Part shown: positions 14,019 through 22,677 of the stretch, piece after piece
Position numbering within the stretch: the stretch's first letter is position 1
Layout of the letters: the number at the start of each line of letters is the position of its first letter
The notes under the pieces: generated by a model
What the model was told of the DNA's origin: nothing
Database searches by the model: none
Seen by the model: only the letters and a program-made list of their open reading frames with translations
Position numbers and translations under genes: made by a program
Assembly: GCA_047629355.1 (NCBI GenBank)
Contig: JBLHWU010000009.1
Location: 1 to 45,858 of the forward strand
Reading direction: 5' to 3'
Source: CAYUNA01 sp047629355
Lineage (GTDB): Bacteria; Bacteroidota; Bacteroidia; Chitinophagales; Saprospiraceae
Length of the DNA stretch: 45,858 nt

Positions 14019-16049
14019 TTATACTTTAAAAAATCGAAGGAATAACACTTCCAGCCCTAAAAAGAACAAGGCGAGTATTACACACCATTTCCATAAAATA
14101 ACGCCACGACTTCGTTCGCTAATCTCTTCTGTAATACTTGCTGCTGAGGTGCTTAAAACGGTTGCATTCGCACCAATTTTTGCGGTCAAATCCTCCACAT
14201 TGAAATATTCCAAGACGGATTCTTTTCTATCAAAATTAAAGGCATATTTCGCGAGTTTATCTTCTGGATTTAAAAACAATTCATAAAAACCAGCTTCCTT
14301 GATTTTGTCGTGCACATCTAAATATACATTAGAAGTAACGATCCGTTGTTCTGGAATAAATTCTTCGGCAGTTCCTTGCAATTTATAAACCGTTTCACCG
14401 CTCCCTTGAATTTTATTATCCGCAATAATTACCTCATCCCGTCCGATTGTGTAAGCGATTTTATTGGCTTTTGCAGAAGAAATTGCCATTTTATACAACA
14501 TTGGAATAAAGATTTCTCCACTACGTACCAAGTTATTCATTTCACCATTTAAGGGCGAAGCACTAAAGTATAAATGTCCTTTCCCAACGGTATATTTCGT
14601 TAAATTAGGCGTTCCATCTCGATAAGTTAACAATCGTTCTTCGCCTCGACTGCCATAATTGGTTAGCTTGAAATTCGCTTGTGTAACGGGCAATTTTAAA
14701 TTAGCCATCCGATTTTGAAAAACGTCATTAAATATAAATTCATCGGTATTGATGCGTCCCACAAATCGCTGCACCACGTCGTAACTGACCAATTCATTCG
14801 CTGGAAATGTTTTCAAAAAGCTGTTGTATGAACCAAGATTTGCATTAGCAGAAGGAAAAATCAATAGGTTGCCACTGTTTTCTGTGAATTGCTTTAACTC
14901 AAATGCCAAACCTGATGAAATAGCCGCCAATTCATTGACCACAATCATTTGATAATCAGTAAATTTAGAATAATCCAAATTCCGACTCTGCTGACTCGTG
15001 ACTTTAAAATTAGTCATGCCAGTGAATGCCTTTTCTAAAAAGTTATTCGGCTGTGAATCATTGATTGTCAGTACATTAATCTCCTCCGCTACTTTGAAGG
15101 TAAAGAAGTATTTATCATCAAATTGAACAGGGAAATCGGTCACTGCTAACTCTGCTTCGTGCCAACCCGTTCTTAAAATTGTAATATTTACCGTATCAGA
15201 AATTGAAGAATTTGCAGGAATGGATAGCGTACCAACGGGCTTTACTTGTCCTTCATATTTTATGGTCAATCGTACATTTTCGGCATTTTCATCACTTAAA
15301 TTTCTAATTTTCACAACCAACGCATTCGTCTGATTTATCATCTGAACAGGCGCATCGAACCAAGCAGAATCTATCGCAATATTTTTTTCTTGCACCGACT
15401 GTAAAGGAATTAAAGTCAAATCAACCGTAGTATCGGCATAGTTGCTAATATCCGTCACATTTTTTTGAAAATCTGAAATTAAATAGGCTGCATGATTGTC
15501 CGCAGTCCCAGAATTCAGGGCCTGCTTCTGTCGCGTCATTACTTTCGACATCTCGCGCACCGCAGGAGAAATTTTTATTTCATCGACCATTACTAAAGCA
15601 TCTTCCTTACTCATCAATCGCTGATGTCTGCCTTCGAAATCATTGGTCAAGATTTGAAACCGATTTTCAACAGGGTGGGCATTGATGACGTCTCGCGCGC
15701 GTTGTTTTGCTTTATTTAAAAGCGGCGTATCTTGACTTAAAGCACTCATACTAAATGAGTTGTCTACAAATATACTAACTGCTTTTTCCCCTTTTTTCAC
15801 ATCAGTATTACGAGGAAGGAACGGTTGCGCAAATGCAAATACCAAAAATGCCAATGCTAAACATCGCATCAACAACACTAATAAATTCCGCAATTTTCGG
15901 CGCGCGCTCGTCTCTTCTTTTACCTCTCGTAGAAAACGAACATTGGTAAAATAGACCTTTTTGAAACGCCGAAAGTGAAATAAATGGACAATAATAGGTA
16001 TCGCCAAGGCGAGAAGGGCAAATAAAAATGTCGGATATAGAAATTGCAT
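14019..16049 (-). CDS. BatA-domain / vWA membrane protein
   Basis: The 676-residue protein begins with the double transmembrane BatA N-terminal domain (MQFLYPTFLFALLALAIPII, then HFRRFKKVYFTNVRFL and a second segment at about residues 57-77). A von Willebrand A-like domain follows; its MIDAS start is seen as VDNSFSM (DxSxS) near residue 92. A long beta-rich extracytoplasmic region comes next, and a last membrane segment lies near residues 653-672. Such proteins occur in Bacteroidota beside MoxR/Bat genes, but here the gene stands alone. Its role is uncertain: membrane-anchored assembly or cell-envelope stress functions have been proposed for the family. Confidence 0.82.
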   Translation of the reverse strand: MQFLYPTFLFALLALAIPIIVHLFHFRRFKKVYFTNVRFLREVKEETSARRKLRNLLVLLMRCLALAFLVFAFAQPFLPRNTDVKKGEKAVSIFVDNSFSMSALSQDTPLLNKAKQRARDVINAHPVENRFQILTNDFEGRHQRLMSKEDALVMVDEIKISPAVREMSKVMTRQKQALNSGTADNHAAYLISDFQKNVTDISNYADTTVDLTLIPLQSVQEKNIAIDSAWFDAPVQMINQTNALVVKIRNLSDENAENVRLTIKYEGQVKPVGTLSIPANSSISDTVNITILRTGWHEAELAVTDFPVQFDDKYFFTFKVAEEINVLTINDSQPNNFLEKAFTGMTNFKVTSQQSRNLDYSKFTDYQMIVVNELAAISSGLAFELKQFTENSGNLLIFPSANANLGSYNSFLKTFPANELVSYDVVQRFVGRINTDEFIFNDVFQNRMANLKLPVTQANFKLTNYGSRGEERLLTYRDGTPNLTKYTVGKGHLYFSASPLNGEMNNLVRSGEIFIPMLYKMAISSAKANKIAYTIGRDEVIIADNKIQGSGETVYKLQGTAEEFIPEQRIVTSNVYLDVHDKIKEAGFYELFLNPEDKLAKYAFNFDRKESVLEYFNVEDLTAKIGANATVLSTSAASITEEISERSRGVILWKWCVILALFFLGLEVLFLRFFKV

Positions 16050-16159
16050 TGGATTGTTTGAAAGTTTGGAACGTGGTTAATAAGTCTACTAAACTTTAAA
16101 TCAATTGCTCACGTCGTATTCTGGTTTCGAGTAAAAACGGCAAATTTAGTATAATTTTC

Positions 16160-16321
16160 AAGTACTCAGACATATTTTTTCGTGGAATTTTAGGACTAAT
16201 ATTTTTTCGCTAGTTTTTCTTAAAAAATCTTGCATAGCCTACGTTACGGAAGTATTTTTTAAGGGAAAATGGCGAAAAAAGATAGTTCTAAAAACCACTA
16301 AATAAATGTGTCTGGGTGCTT
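16160..16321. repeat. Foldback element M5 (covarying-arm family)
   Basis: AAGTACTCAGACATATTTTT at 16160-16179 pairs with the end of the element (AATAAATGTGTCTGGGTGCTT-type pairing, 16301-16321). The inner arms TTTTTCGCTAG and GGCGAAAAAA pair, as do CTTAAAAAAT and ATTTTTTAAG. The core reads CTTGCATAGCCTACGTTACG, which is the reverse complement of the core in 4274-4442 with few differences. The element lies upstream of the BatA-domain gene. Confidence 0.7.
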
Positions 16322-16380
16322 AAATAGCCTTTCTTTTAAAAATCATACTAACAAAAAATTAAGGGAATCGGACTAAAAAA

Positions 16381-17148
16381 TTAATAGCTATCTTTTCTAA
16401 AATGGCTAATTTTAAACCAAATTCCTCTTAAAATTATCCAAAAATGATTCCACAAATTAGGTAAGAACCCATAGTGCTTTTTTAGTACTTGATAACGGTC
16501 CTTTAATGACTGCTGATGCTGTTGTTTGGAAACGCCACCTTGTAAATATTCAGATAGAATTAAATGCGTATTGGTATTCTTTCGACTCTGCTCCAAGCAT
16601 TTTAAAACCCAATCAATATCGGCGGCTAAATTATCCAACAGGTACTTTTTTGCAATGCTTCGACGCGGTAAAAAGCCTTGGTGACAAACGACCATTCCTT
16701 TTTGTAATGATTTGAAATTCAGTTGATTTGGGAGTTTCTGAGTCGTTAACTTGGAGCGTGTACCAATGTGTTTTCGAGCATCATCGACAAGCATTACTTC
16801 GCCGTAAAGAATGTCCGTTTCTACCGTATATTGAGCAACCATTTTTTCAATGGTATTGGACGCAAACACGTGGTCACCTGCATTCATAAACCAAACAAAG
16901 TCTCCCGTCGCGAGGTCTAAACTTTTATTCATCGCATCATACAAACCTCTATCAGCTTCACTAATCCAATGCGAAATTTTATCGGCATACTTATTAATAA
17001 TTGACATAGTTCCGTCTTTCGATTGACCATCTACAATAATGTATTCGATATTCGGGTAGGTTTGATTCAAAATGCTTTGAATTGTGCCTTCAAGTAATTC
17101 TTCTCCGTTATAGACAACGGTAATTATAGAAATAGTTATTTGCTTCAC
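16381..17148 (-). CDS. Glycosyltransferase family 2 (WcaA/WcaE-like)
   Basis: The 255-residue protein has a GT-A domain starting ITISIITVVYNGEELLEGTI. It continues with IIVDGQSKDGT near residue 37, the acceptor-side WISEADRGLYDAMNKSLDLA near residue 61 and the N-A-G-D metal site (FMNAGD) near residue 92. This subgroup commonly takes part in capsular or O-polysaccharide assembly. It has no membrane anchor, although the C-terminus is rich in aromatic residues (NLWNHFWIILRGIWFKIS) and may bind the membrane. It is divergent from the YfhO gene, and the shared upstream region holds three palindromes. Confidence 0.85.
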   Translation of the reverse strand: MKQITISIITVVYNGEELLEGTIQSILNQTYPNIEYIIVDGQSKDGTMSIINKYADKISHWISEADRGLYDAMNKSLDLATGDFVWFMNAGDHVFASNTIEKMVAQYTVETDILYGEVMLVDDARKHIGTRSKLTTQKLPNQLNFKSLQKGMVVCHQGFLPRRSIAKKYLLDNLAADIDWVLKCLEQSRKNTNTHLILSEYLQGGVSKQQHQQSLKDRYQVLKKHYGFLPNLWNHFWIILRGIWFKISHFRKDSY

Positions 17149-17223
17149 GCCATTTTTTTTTGCAAAACTACCTTAAAATTTATAAATCTATCGCTCTGAA
17201 ATTCCAATCTCCCCAACTTTTTT

Positions 17224-17231
17224 TACCTTTG
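17224..17231 (+). promoter_or_regulatory. -7 box TACCTTTG upstream of the YfhO gene
   Basis: TACCTTTG matches TANNTTTG and would start transcription near 17238. The resulting leader of about 285 nt would contain all three palindromes at 17312-17420. No -33 element is clear. Confidence 0.4.
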
Positions 17232-17311
17232 GCGCAATTCTAAGGAGAATTAGAAAAAAAATGTAATTTTCTTTCTCGATAAAAGTCAAAGCCTTGAATT
17301 TTAAGAAGTGA

Positions 17312-17329
17312 GAAAATCTTAAGATTTTC
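17312..17329. repeat. 18-bp perfect palindrome
   Basis: GAAAATCTTAAGATTTTC is a perfect palindrome with no loop. It is the first of three consecutive palindromes in the divergent intergenic region. Confidence 0.7.
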
Positions 17330-17335
17330 AAGCTT

Positions 17336-17382
17336 CAAATCTATCTTCCGCGCTGCCTACGGCAGCGCGGAAGATAGATTTG
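17336..17382. repeat. 22-bp perfect inverted repeat with 3-nt loop
   Basis: CAAATCTATCTTCCGCGCTG plus CC (17336-17357) is exactly complementary to 17361-17382, with only TAC between them. The GC-rich inner stem makes it extremely stable as RNA and a candidate cruciform as DNA. Confidence 0.85.
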
Positions 17383-17420
17383 AGGGAGAAAATGGTTTTA
17401 AAACCATTTTCTCCCTCAAA
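17379..17420. repeat. 42-bp perfect palindrome
   Basis: The half site TTTGAGGGAGAAAATGGTTT plus T (17379-17399) is followed immediately by its exact complement (17400-17420). It overlaps the right arm of the preceding inverted repeat by four bases. Confidence 0.85.
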
Positions 17421-17522
17421 CTCCCTTTGTCATTTTAATTAAATAAGATTATTTAGAACCGAATCAAACGGGATTCTGCAAAATTTCACTAGCAGATTCC
17501 TCACAATACATCACTCAATTTT

Positions 17523-20051
17523 ATGAATCCAACCATTAAAAAAATCGTTCCTCACCTTGCCGCGTTTTTTATATTGATGGCAGTGTCTTTTATTTGGTTC
17601 AAACCCTATGTTTTTGACGGAAAAGTGCTGCAACAGTCGGACAATGTACAAGCATTGGGGATGCAAGCAGAAATGCGAAAGGTCTCAAAGGAAACTGGAA
17701 AGCTTCCACTTTGGACAAATAGTCAATTTGCGGGAATGCCTGCGTATCAGATCCTATACAGTACTAAGAATCAGCTAAAACATGTCTTTAAGGCTGCATT
17801 ATTGGGCAATTATATGTCGCCTCCACATACCGCAATTTTATTGCTAATGATAGGTTTTTATTTCCTAATGATAGTCTTGGGCGTCGATTGGCGCATCGGA
17901 ATATTAGGCGCCATTCCCTTTGGGTTGTCCGTTTATTATATGGATTTGGTGGTTGCAGGACACTCGACGAAGTTGATTGCCATTGGGTATCTCGCTCCAA
18001 TTTTAGCGGCGATGCTACTCGTCTTTAGAAAAAAATACTTGGCTGGCGGAGGGCTTTTTGCCTTATTTTTTGGCTTACAAATGTATGCGAATCACTTGCA
18101 AATTACTTATTACTTGTTCCTGTGTTTAGGTGTTTTCGGTATTTTTAAATTGGTGGAAGCTGTTAAAAATAATACGTTACCAGAATTTGGAAAAGCGGCA
18201 GGTATCTTGATTTTTGCTTCTTTACTGGCAGTCGGAACGAATTTCGGACGGCTTTGGACAACTTACGAATATTCACAAGAAACCATTCGTGGGACATCAG
18301 AATTGACGAAAGCTAATGTAAGTTCGAGTGGCTCAGGGCAAGGAGGCGATGGTTTGTCGAAAGATTACGCGTTTGATTGGAGTTACGGAAAAATGGAGAC
18401 GTTTAATTTATTAATTCCCAATTTCGTCGGTGGAACCTCTGCTAAAAGTTTTGCCAGCGACCGCAGCAGTGCTTCTTTTAAAACATTGATGAAAGTCGCC
18501 AAATCTAACGAAGAAGCCCAACAATTGTCAGCGGCTTTAGGACATTACTGGGGACCGCAGCGGTTTACGGGAAGTCCTGTCTATATGGGAGCAGTTTTGA
18601 TATTCTTATTCTTTTTAGGTGGTTTTTTGGTGAAAGGATTGTTAAAAAACTGGCTTATTGTATCCACGTTATTAATGATAATGATAGCTTGGGGGAGTAA
18701 TTTTTCTACTATCAATTACTTGCTATTTGATTATTTTCCGATGTTCAATAAATTTCGGGCAGTGTCGATGGCAATGGGCGTTGCCTTCTTCTTTTTAATA
18801 GCTTTGGCAATGATCGGCTTGCAAGAATTCTTGAAAAAGAAAGTTTCTAATGCTGATAAGCAAAAAGCCTTATACCTTGCTGGTGGAGTGACTGGCGGTC
18901 TAATTCTAATTGGTTTATTACTTAGTTTCGGTTTCAATTACGGAATGAGTGAGGAGAAAAACGCTGCATTGCCACAGATTTTGAAAGATGCCATAGCGTC
19001 TGACCGTGCGGGGTTATTACAAGCGGATGCCCTGCGTTCTTTAGGCTTTACTTTGGCGGTATTCGGCTTCATGTGGGCATATTTGAAAAAAGGATTCGCG
19101 CCTTTACTTTTAGCTGTAGGCGTTGGAATTATTGCCATTATGGACATGGTCGGCGTGAGTTCTCGATTTTTGACGGCAGAAGATTATATAAAGCAACAGC
19201 AAAAGACAGCGATGACGCAACCTTCCGAAGCTGATAAGCAAATCATGTCGGATAAAGATTTGCATTATCGAGTGGCAGATTGGGGAAGTTATCCATTTAC
19301 GAGTGCTTTGGCGTCGTACCATCATAAGAGTATGGGCGGGTATCACGCGGCGAAATTGATGCGTTTTCAAGAAATGGTCGAAACGTATTTAAATGACCCT
19401 GGTACATCGAGCAAGTTGTATGGAATGTTGAATACTAAATATTTTATCGGACAAGGTCGTGTTTCACGGAATCCTGATGTTTTGGGGAATGCTTGGTTTG
19501 TGCCCAATTTTGAAGTTGTGCCAACCGTTGATGATGAATTTGAAGCATTAAAGAATCTTGACCCAAAGCAAAAAGCAGTCATTGCAGAACAATATGCAGC
19601 AGGTATTAAAGGTCAAAATTTCGAATATGATTCTACAGGAAGTATTCGCTTGACCGCCTATAATCCCGATGAAATGGTCTATCAATATTCCGCAAAAACG
19701 CCGCAGTTGACAATGTTTTCGGAAGTATATTATCCACCTTCTAAAGGTTGGAAAATGTACTTGGACGGAGAGCCGATGGAAGATTTTACAAAAGCGAATT
19801 TCATCTTGCGCGCCGCTGTTTTACCAGCAGGTCAGCATGAAGTGAAGATGGTTTTTGAGCCAACATCTTACTATACGGGAGAAACAATTTCCTTAATTTC
19901 TTCGATTTTAGTGCTGTTGTTCGCATTCGGTGGATTGGGAATGTATTTAAAAAATAATGGAATGCCAGAGGTCGTGCATTTACCAGAAGGAGAGAAGAGG
20001 GTTGAGAAGAATGAGGTAAAACGGACGGTTTCTAAAAAGAAGAAAAAGTAA
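17523..20051 (+). CDS. YfhO family membrane protein (GT-C-like)
   Basis: The 842-residue protein has a dozen or more hydrophobic segments (from about residue 12 to 560). A soluble extracytoplasmic domain of roughly 230 residues follows, with one last membrane segment near residue 800 and a lysine-rich tail (SKKKKK). Early loop residues FKPYVFDGKVLQQSDNVQ carry the acidic position typical of GT-C folds, and the family match is to YfhO. In Firmicutes YfhO glycosylates teichoic acid; in Bacteroidota the acceptor is unknown, but a lipid-linked sugar donor is likely. The next gene starts 5 bases after its stop, so the two are co-transcribed. Confidence 0.87.
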   Translation: MNPTIKKIVPHLAAFFILMAVSFIWFKPYVFDGKVLQQSDNVQALGMQAEMRKVSKETGKLPLWTNSQFAGMPAYQILYSTKNQLKHVFKAALLGNYMSPPHTAILLLMIGFYFLMIVLGVDWRIGILGAIPFGLSVYYMDLVVAGHSTKLIAIGYLAPILAAMLLVFRKKYLAGGGLFALFFGLQMYANHLQITYYLFLCLGVFGIFKLVEAVKNNTLPEFGKAAGILIFASLLAVGTNFGRLWTTYEYSQETIRGTSELTKANVSSSGSGQGGDGLSKDYAFDWSYGKMETFNLLIPNFVGGTSAKSFASDRSSASFKTLMKVAKSNEEAQQLSAALGHYWGPQRFTGSPVYMGAVLIFLFFLGGFLVKGLLKNWLIVSTLLMIMIAWGSNFSTINYLLFDYFPMFNKFRAVSMAMGVAFFFLIALAMIGLQEFLKKKVSNADKQKALYLAGGVTGGLILIGLLLSFGFNYGMSEEKNAALPQILKDAIASDRAGLLQADALRSLGFTLAVFGFMWAYLKKGFAPLLLAVGVGIIAIMDMVGVSSRFLTAEDYIKQQQKTAMTQPSEADKQIMSDKDLHYRVADWGSYPFTSALASYHHKSMGGYHAAKLMRFQEMVETYLNDPGTSSKLYGMLNTKYFIGQGRVSRNPDVLGNAWFVPNFEVVPTVDDEFEALKNLDPKQKAVIAEQYAAGIKGQNFEYDSTGSIRLTAYNPDEMVYQYSAKTPQLTMFSEVYYPPSKGWKMYLDGEPMEDFTKANFILRAAVLPAGQHEVKMVFEPTSYYTGETISLISSILVLLFAFGGLGMYLKNNGMPEVVHLPEGEKRVEKNEVKRTVSKKKKK

Positions 20052-20056
20052 TTGGA

Positions 20057-20854
20057 ATGAAGGGATTGCTTCTTTTGTTGGTGGTTTTTTGGAATTGGGG
20101 ATGTGACGAGTACATTTCTAAATATCCTATTTCTGAAGTGCCTGATTCTGAAATTTCTTCTGAATTTTTAGGTAAATGGGTTTCAATTGAAAAAGACGGA
20201 AAATATTTAAAAACATCAAAGAAAATCGAACTGCTGGAATGGGGAGATATGGAATATTTATTATTGGAAAATGAAATTGGAGATAAAAATACATCTCCGT
20301 ATAAATTATGGAATTCAAAAATCAATGATGTTAATTATTTGAACGTTTATCCATTAAAGCAAAATAAGAGAGATTCTATATACTTTATTCTTAAATATAG
20401 AATTAGAGGTGATTCTCTCGAATATACTCCTTTGAAAGTACTGGATAGTCTTGGTCTCATGTCTCTGGATAGCCTTAATCTCACGGCCGAGCCACGTTTT
20501 GATATTAAAGGAAATTTTAAAAAATATATAGAAGAAAATCAGATTGAATTCGATGGCTTTTTTAAAAAGGAATGGACTGTTTTCCATCGTTGGGAAAATC
20601 TTGATTGGAAATTTATCAACGAGGGATTTATCCCAGATATTATTTCAATAAAAAATGATGGAGATTTAGTTAATAAAGATTCTATGTTAAATGAATTTGC
20701 CAATTACTATTTGCTTGAAAACACCATTTATTACTTTAAATTGCATCGTAAATCTTTTTTTCTTAAAAATAGCCAAGGAGATACTTCTGAAATAATAAAA
20801 ACAAGCCGACTTTTACACGATGTCGAAAATGATAAATGGTATGCTCCAAAATAA
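20057..20854 (+). CDS. Putative lipoprotein, 265 residues, unknown family
   Basis: A short hydrophobic N-terminus ending in NWGC (Cys16) fits a lipoprotein signal, though the lipobox is not canonical. The rest is an acidic, aromatic-rich soluble domain. Its early ISSEFLGKWVSIEKDGKYLK segment recalls lipocalin-like proteins of Bacteroidota, where a G-x-W turn starts the barrel. The gene starts 5 bases after the YfhO stop and ends 12 bases before the RluA-family start, so the three form an operon. The DNA looks more AT-rich than both neighbours, which may point to a later insertion into the operon. No function can be assigned. Confidence 0.65.
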   Translation: MKGLLLLLVVFWNWGCDEYISKYPISEVPDSEISSEFLGKWVSIEKDGKYLKTSKKIELLEWGDMEYLLLENEIGDKNTSPYKLWNSKINDVNYLNVYPLKQNKRDSIYFILKYRIRGDSLEYTPLKVLDSLGLMSLDSLNLTAEPRFDIKGNFKKYIEENQIEFDGFFKKEWTVFHRWENLDWKFINEGFIPDIISIKNDGDLVNKDSMLNEFANYYLLENTIYYFKLHRKSFFLKNSQGDTSEIIKTSRLLHDVENDKWYAPK

Positions 20855-20866
20855 GAAAATTAATAG

Positions 20867-21592
20867 ATGAAAAAACTCGAAATACTCCACGAAGACGACC
20901 AAATCGTCCTCATCAATAAAGCTTCTGGCATGCTCAGCATCCCAGATCGATACGCAGCAGAAAAGCCGAATTTACTCACATTGTTGAGAGAAAAATACGG
21001 CGATATTTACACGGTGCACCGGCTGGACAAGGAAACCAGTGGCATCCTTTGCTATGCACGTACAGAGGCGGCACACAAGCATTTGTCGAAGCAATTTCAA
21101 GAACGAACGGTAGATAAAATTTACCTGACTTTAGTAGATGGACAGTTGCACGAAGCCGAAGGAACGATTGACAAACCGATTGCACCTCACCCGCATATTT
21201 CGGGCAAAATGATTATTATGCAAAAGGGGAAGGCTTCACGGACAGATTGGAAAGTAATTGAAACTTTTAGAAATTTCACCTTGGTCGAAGCCAATATCAA
21301 AACTGGACGAACGCACCAAATTCGGGTACATTTCGAAGCAATGGGCTATCCACTCGCGATAGATTCAACCTACGGACGGCGCGAAACATTTTTGCTGTCG
21401 GAAATAAAAAATAAGAAAAAGTATAGACTGGGTAAAGACCAAGAGGAACGACCGTTGATGAGTCGAAGTATTTTACATGCTTTCCGATTGACGATTAATC
21501 ATCCAACAACGGGTGAAAAAATCATCAAAGAAGCACCATTGCCTAAAGATTTTCGGGCAGTCGTTCAACAACTCCGAAAATGGGGCAATTAA
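20867..21592 (+). CDS. RluA family pseudouridine synthase
   Basis: The 241-residue protein has the RluA signature HRLDKETSGILCYARTEAAH, whose Asp is the catalytic nucleophile (near residue 52). LVEANIKTGRTHQIRVHFEA, the second conserved motif, lies near residue 142. It isomerises uridine to pseudouridine in rRNA or tRNA. No S4 domain precedes the catalytic domain, as in the short RluA/RluC-like branch, so the target site is undecided. It is the third gene of the YfhO operon. Its TAA lies in the left arm of the hairpin at 21589-21651. Confidence 0.88.
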   Translation: MKKLEILHEDDQIVLINKASGMLSIPDRYAAEKPNLLTLLREKYGDIYTVHRLDKETSGILCYARTEAAHKHLSKQFQERTVDKIYLTLVDGQLHEAEGTIDKPIAPHPHISGKMIIMQKGKASRTDWKVIETFRNFTLVEANIKTGRTHQIRVHFEAMGYPLAIDSTYGRRETFLLSEIKNKKKYRLGKDQEERPLMSRSILHAFRLTINHPTTGEKIIKEAPLPKDFRAVVQQLRKWGN

Positions 21593-21651
21593 CAATGAAC
21601 AATTAACAATGTACAATTGCTCATTGTACATTGTTAATTGCTCATTGTTAA
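21589..21651. terminator. 29-bp hairpin carrying both convergent stop codons
   Basis: Arms 21589-21617 and 21623-21651 pair with one mismatch around TGCTC. The left arm holds the TAA of the RluA-family gene; the right arm holds the complement of the TAA of the response-regulator gene. The units AATTAACAATGAACAA and ATTGTTAATTGCTCATTG recur at 39301-39395. Confidence 0.75.
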
Positions 21652-22325
21652 GAGGATGCCATTCCACTTTCGCGAAATTGCAATAGATATAGGTAGTATT
21701 TTACCAATCCAGCCGTGTTTTTCACCTTCAATTTTTGAATTAAATTACGTCGATGCGTTTCTACCGTACGTGGACTGATGTATAGTTTACTGGCAATTTC
21801 TTTATTGGTTAACTCCTCTGCGATATTTTTCAAAACTTCAAATTCTCGCTCTGTAACTGATAAATCTTTCGCTTTTTGCCGTGCTTCCAATCGCGAACTA
21901 CCATTTTCGATTCGTGAAAATAGTTTTTTCGTAACCTCTTTGGCAAAATAGCTATTGCCACTCGAAAGCGCTTTAATCGCAATTACCAACTCATCGTAAG
22001 GCGCATCTTTAAGGATGTAACCCAACGCGCCCGATTTAATCATGCTTACCACATAATCGTCGTCTTCGTAGGAAGTCAATGCCAAAATACGTATTCCTGG
22101 ATTGTTAGAAATAATTTTTTCTGTTGCTTTGATACCGTCAATTTTCGGTAATCGAATGTCCATTAAAATGACATCTGGTTGGCGATCGCGCGCCATCAAA
22201 ACAACTTCGAGACCATCACTGGCCTCTCCAATTACATTAAAAGAATCTTCTTTCCGAAGTAAGTTCGCAATTCCTGAGCGAAACATTCGGTGATCATCAG
22301 CAATCAAAATTCTCGTCTGATTCAT
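21648..22325 (-). CDS. NarL/FixJ family response regulator
   Basis: The 225-residue protein has a receiver domain with acidic pair Asp10-Asp11, phospho-acceptor Asp56 in ILMDIRLP, the Ser/Thr in LALTSYED and Lys in GYILKDAP. A LuxR-type HTH follows at the C-terminus (LSVTEREFEVLKNIAEELTN and SPRTVETHRRNL). It should bind DNA when phosphorylated. No histidine kinase lies nearby, so it is an orphan. The ATG at 22325-22323 is about 117 bases from a tetranucleotide repeat tract on its upstream side, which might tune its expression. Confidence 0.9.
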   Translation of the reverse strand: MNQTRILIADDHRMFRSGIANLLRKEDSFNVIGEASDGLEVVLMARDRQPDVILMDIRLPKIDGIKATEKIISNNPGIRILALTSYEDDDYVVSMIKSGALGYILKDAPYDELVIAIKALSSGNSYFAKEVTKKLFSRIENGSSRLEARQKAKDLSVTEREFEVLKNIAEELTNKEIASKLYISPRTVETHRRNLIQKLKVKNTAGLVKYYLYLLQFRESGMASS

Positions 22326-22442
22326 ATTGACAATGTGTTTAGAGATAGACTTAAGAAAACTAATTGCTAAGTCTAAGGTGTGTAAATTGTGTTAAATGTC
22401 CGTAATTGCTGTAGTGAGAGCAAAAATACAGTTTGGATACTA

Positions 22443-22490
22443 CTATCTATCTATCTATCTATCTAACTAACTAACTAACTAACTAACTAT
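22443..22490. repeat. Tetranucleotide tandem repeat (CTAT)5(CTAA)6CTAT
   Basis: Twelve tetranucleotide units run without interruption. They lie in the 620-bp gap between the divergent response-regulator and DUF368 genes, 118 bases upstream of the regulator start. Such tracts slip readily during replication. Confidence 0.85.
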
Positions 22491-22677
22491 CAGTTAGTAG
22501 TAAACAATATTTTTTATTAGAATTTAAAAAATGACTTAAAACGGCAAGTAAAATATCGACAGGGGTGTCAATTTTATCCGAAAGCCATTTATACTAAATT
22601 TTTAATCTGAATTTAAAAAATTTGAACAAGTAATACTACATAAGCTGTAGTCCGCTCGCATCAAACCTTTTTACTGA

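Noticed and set aside
8397..17148. A single glycan-synthesis cluster of GT4, GT2, GT2 and YfhO
   Set aside because: The genes are separated by unrelated genes, terminators and repeats and lie on both strands, so an operon or dedicated cluster is not supported.
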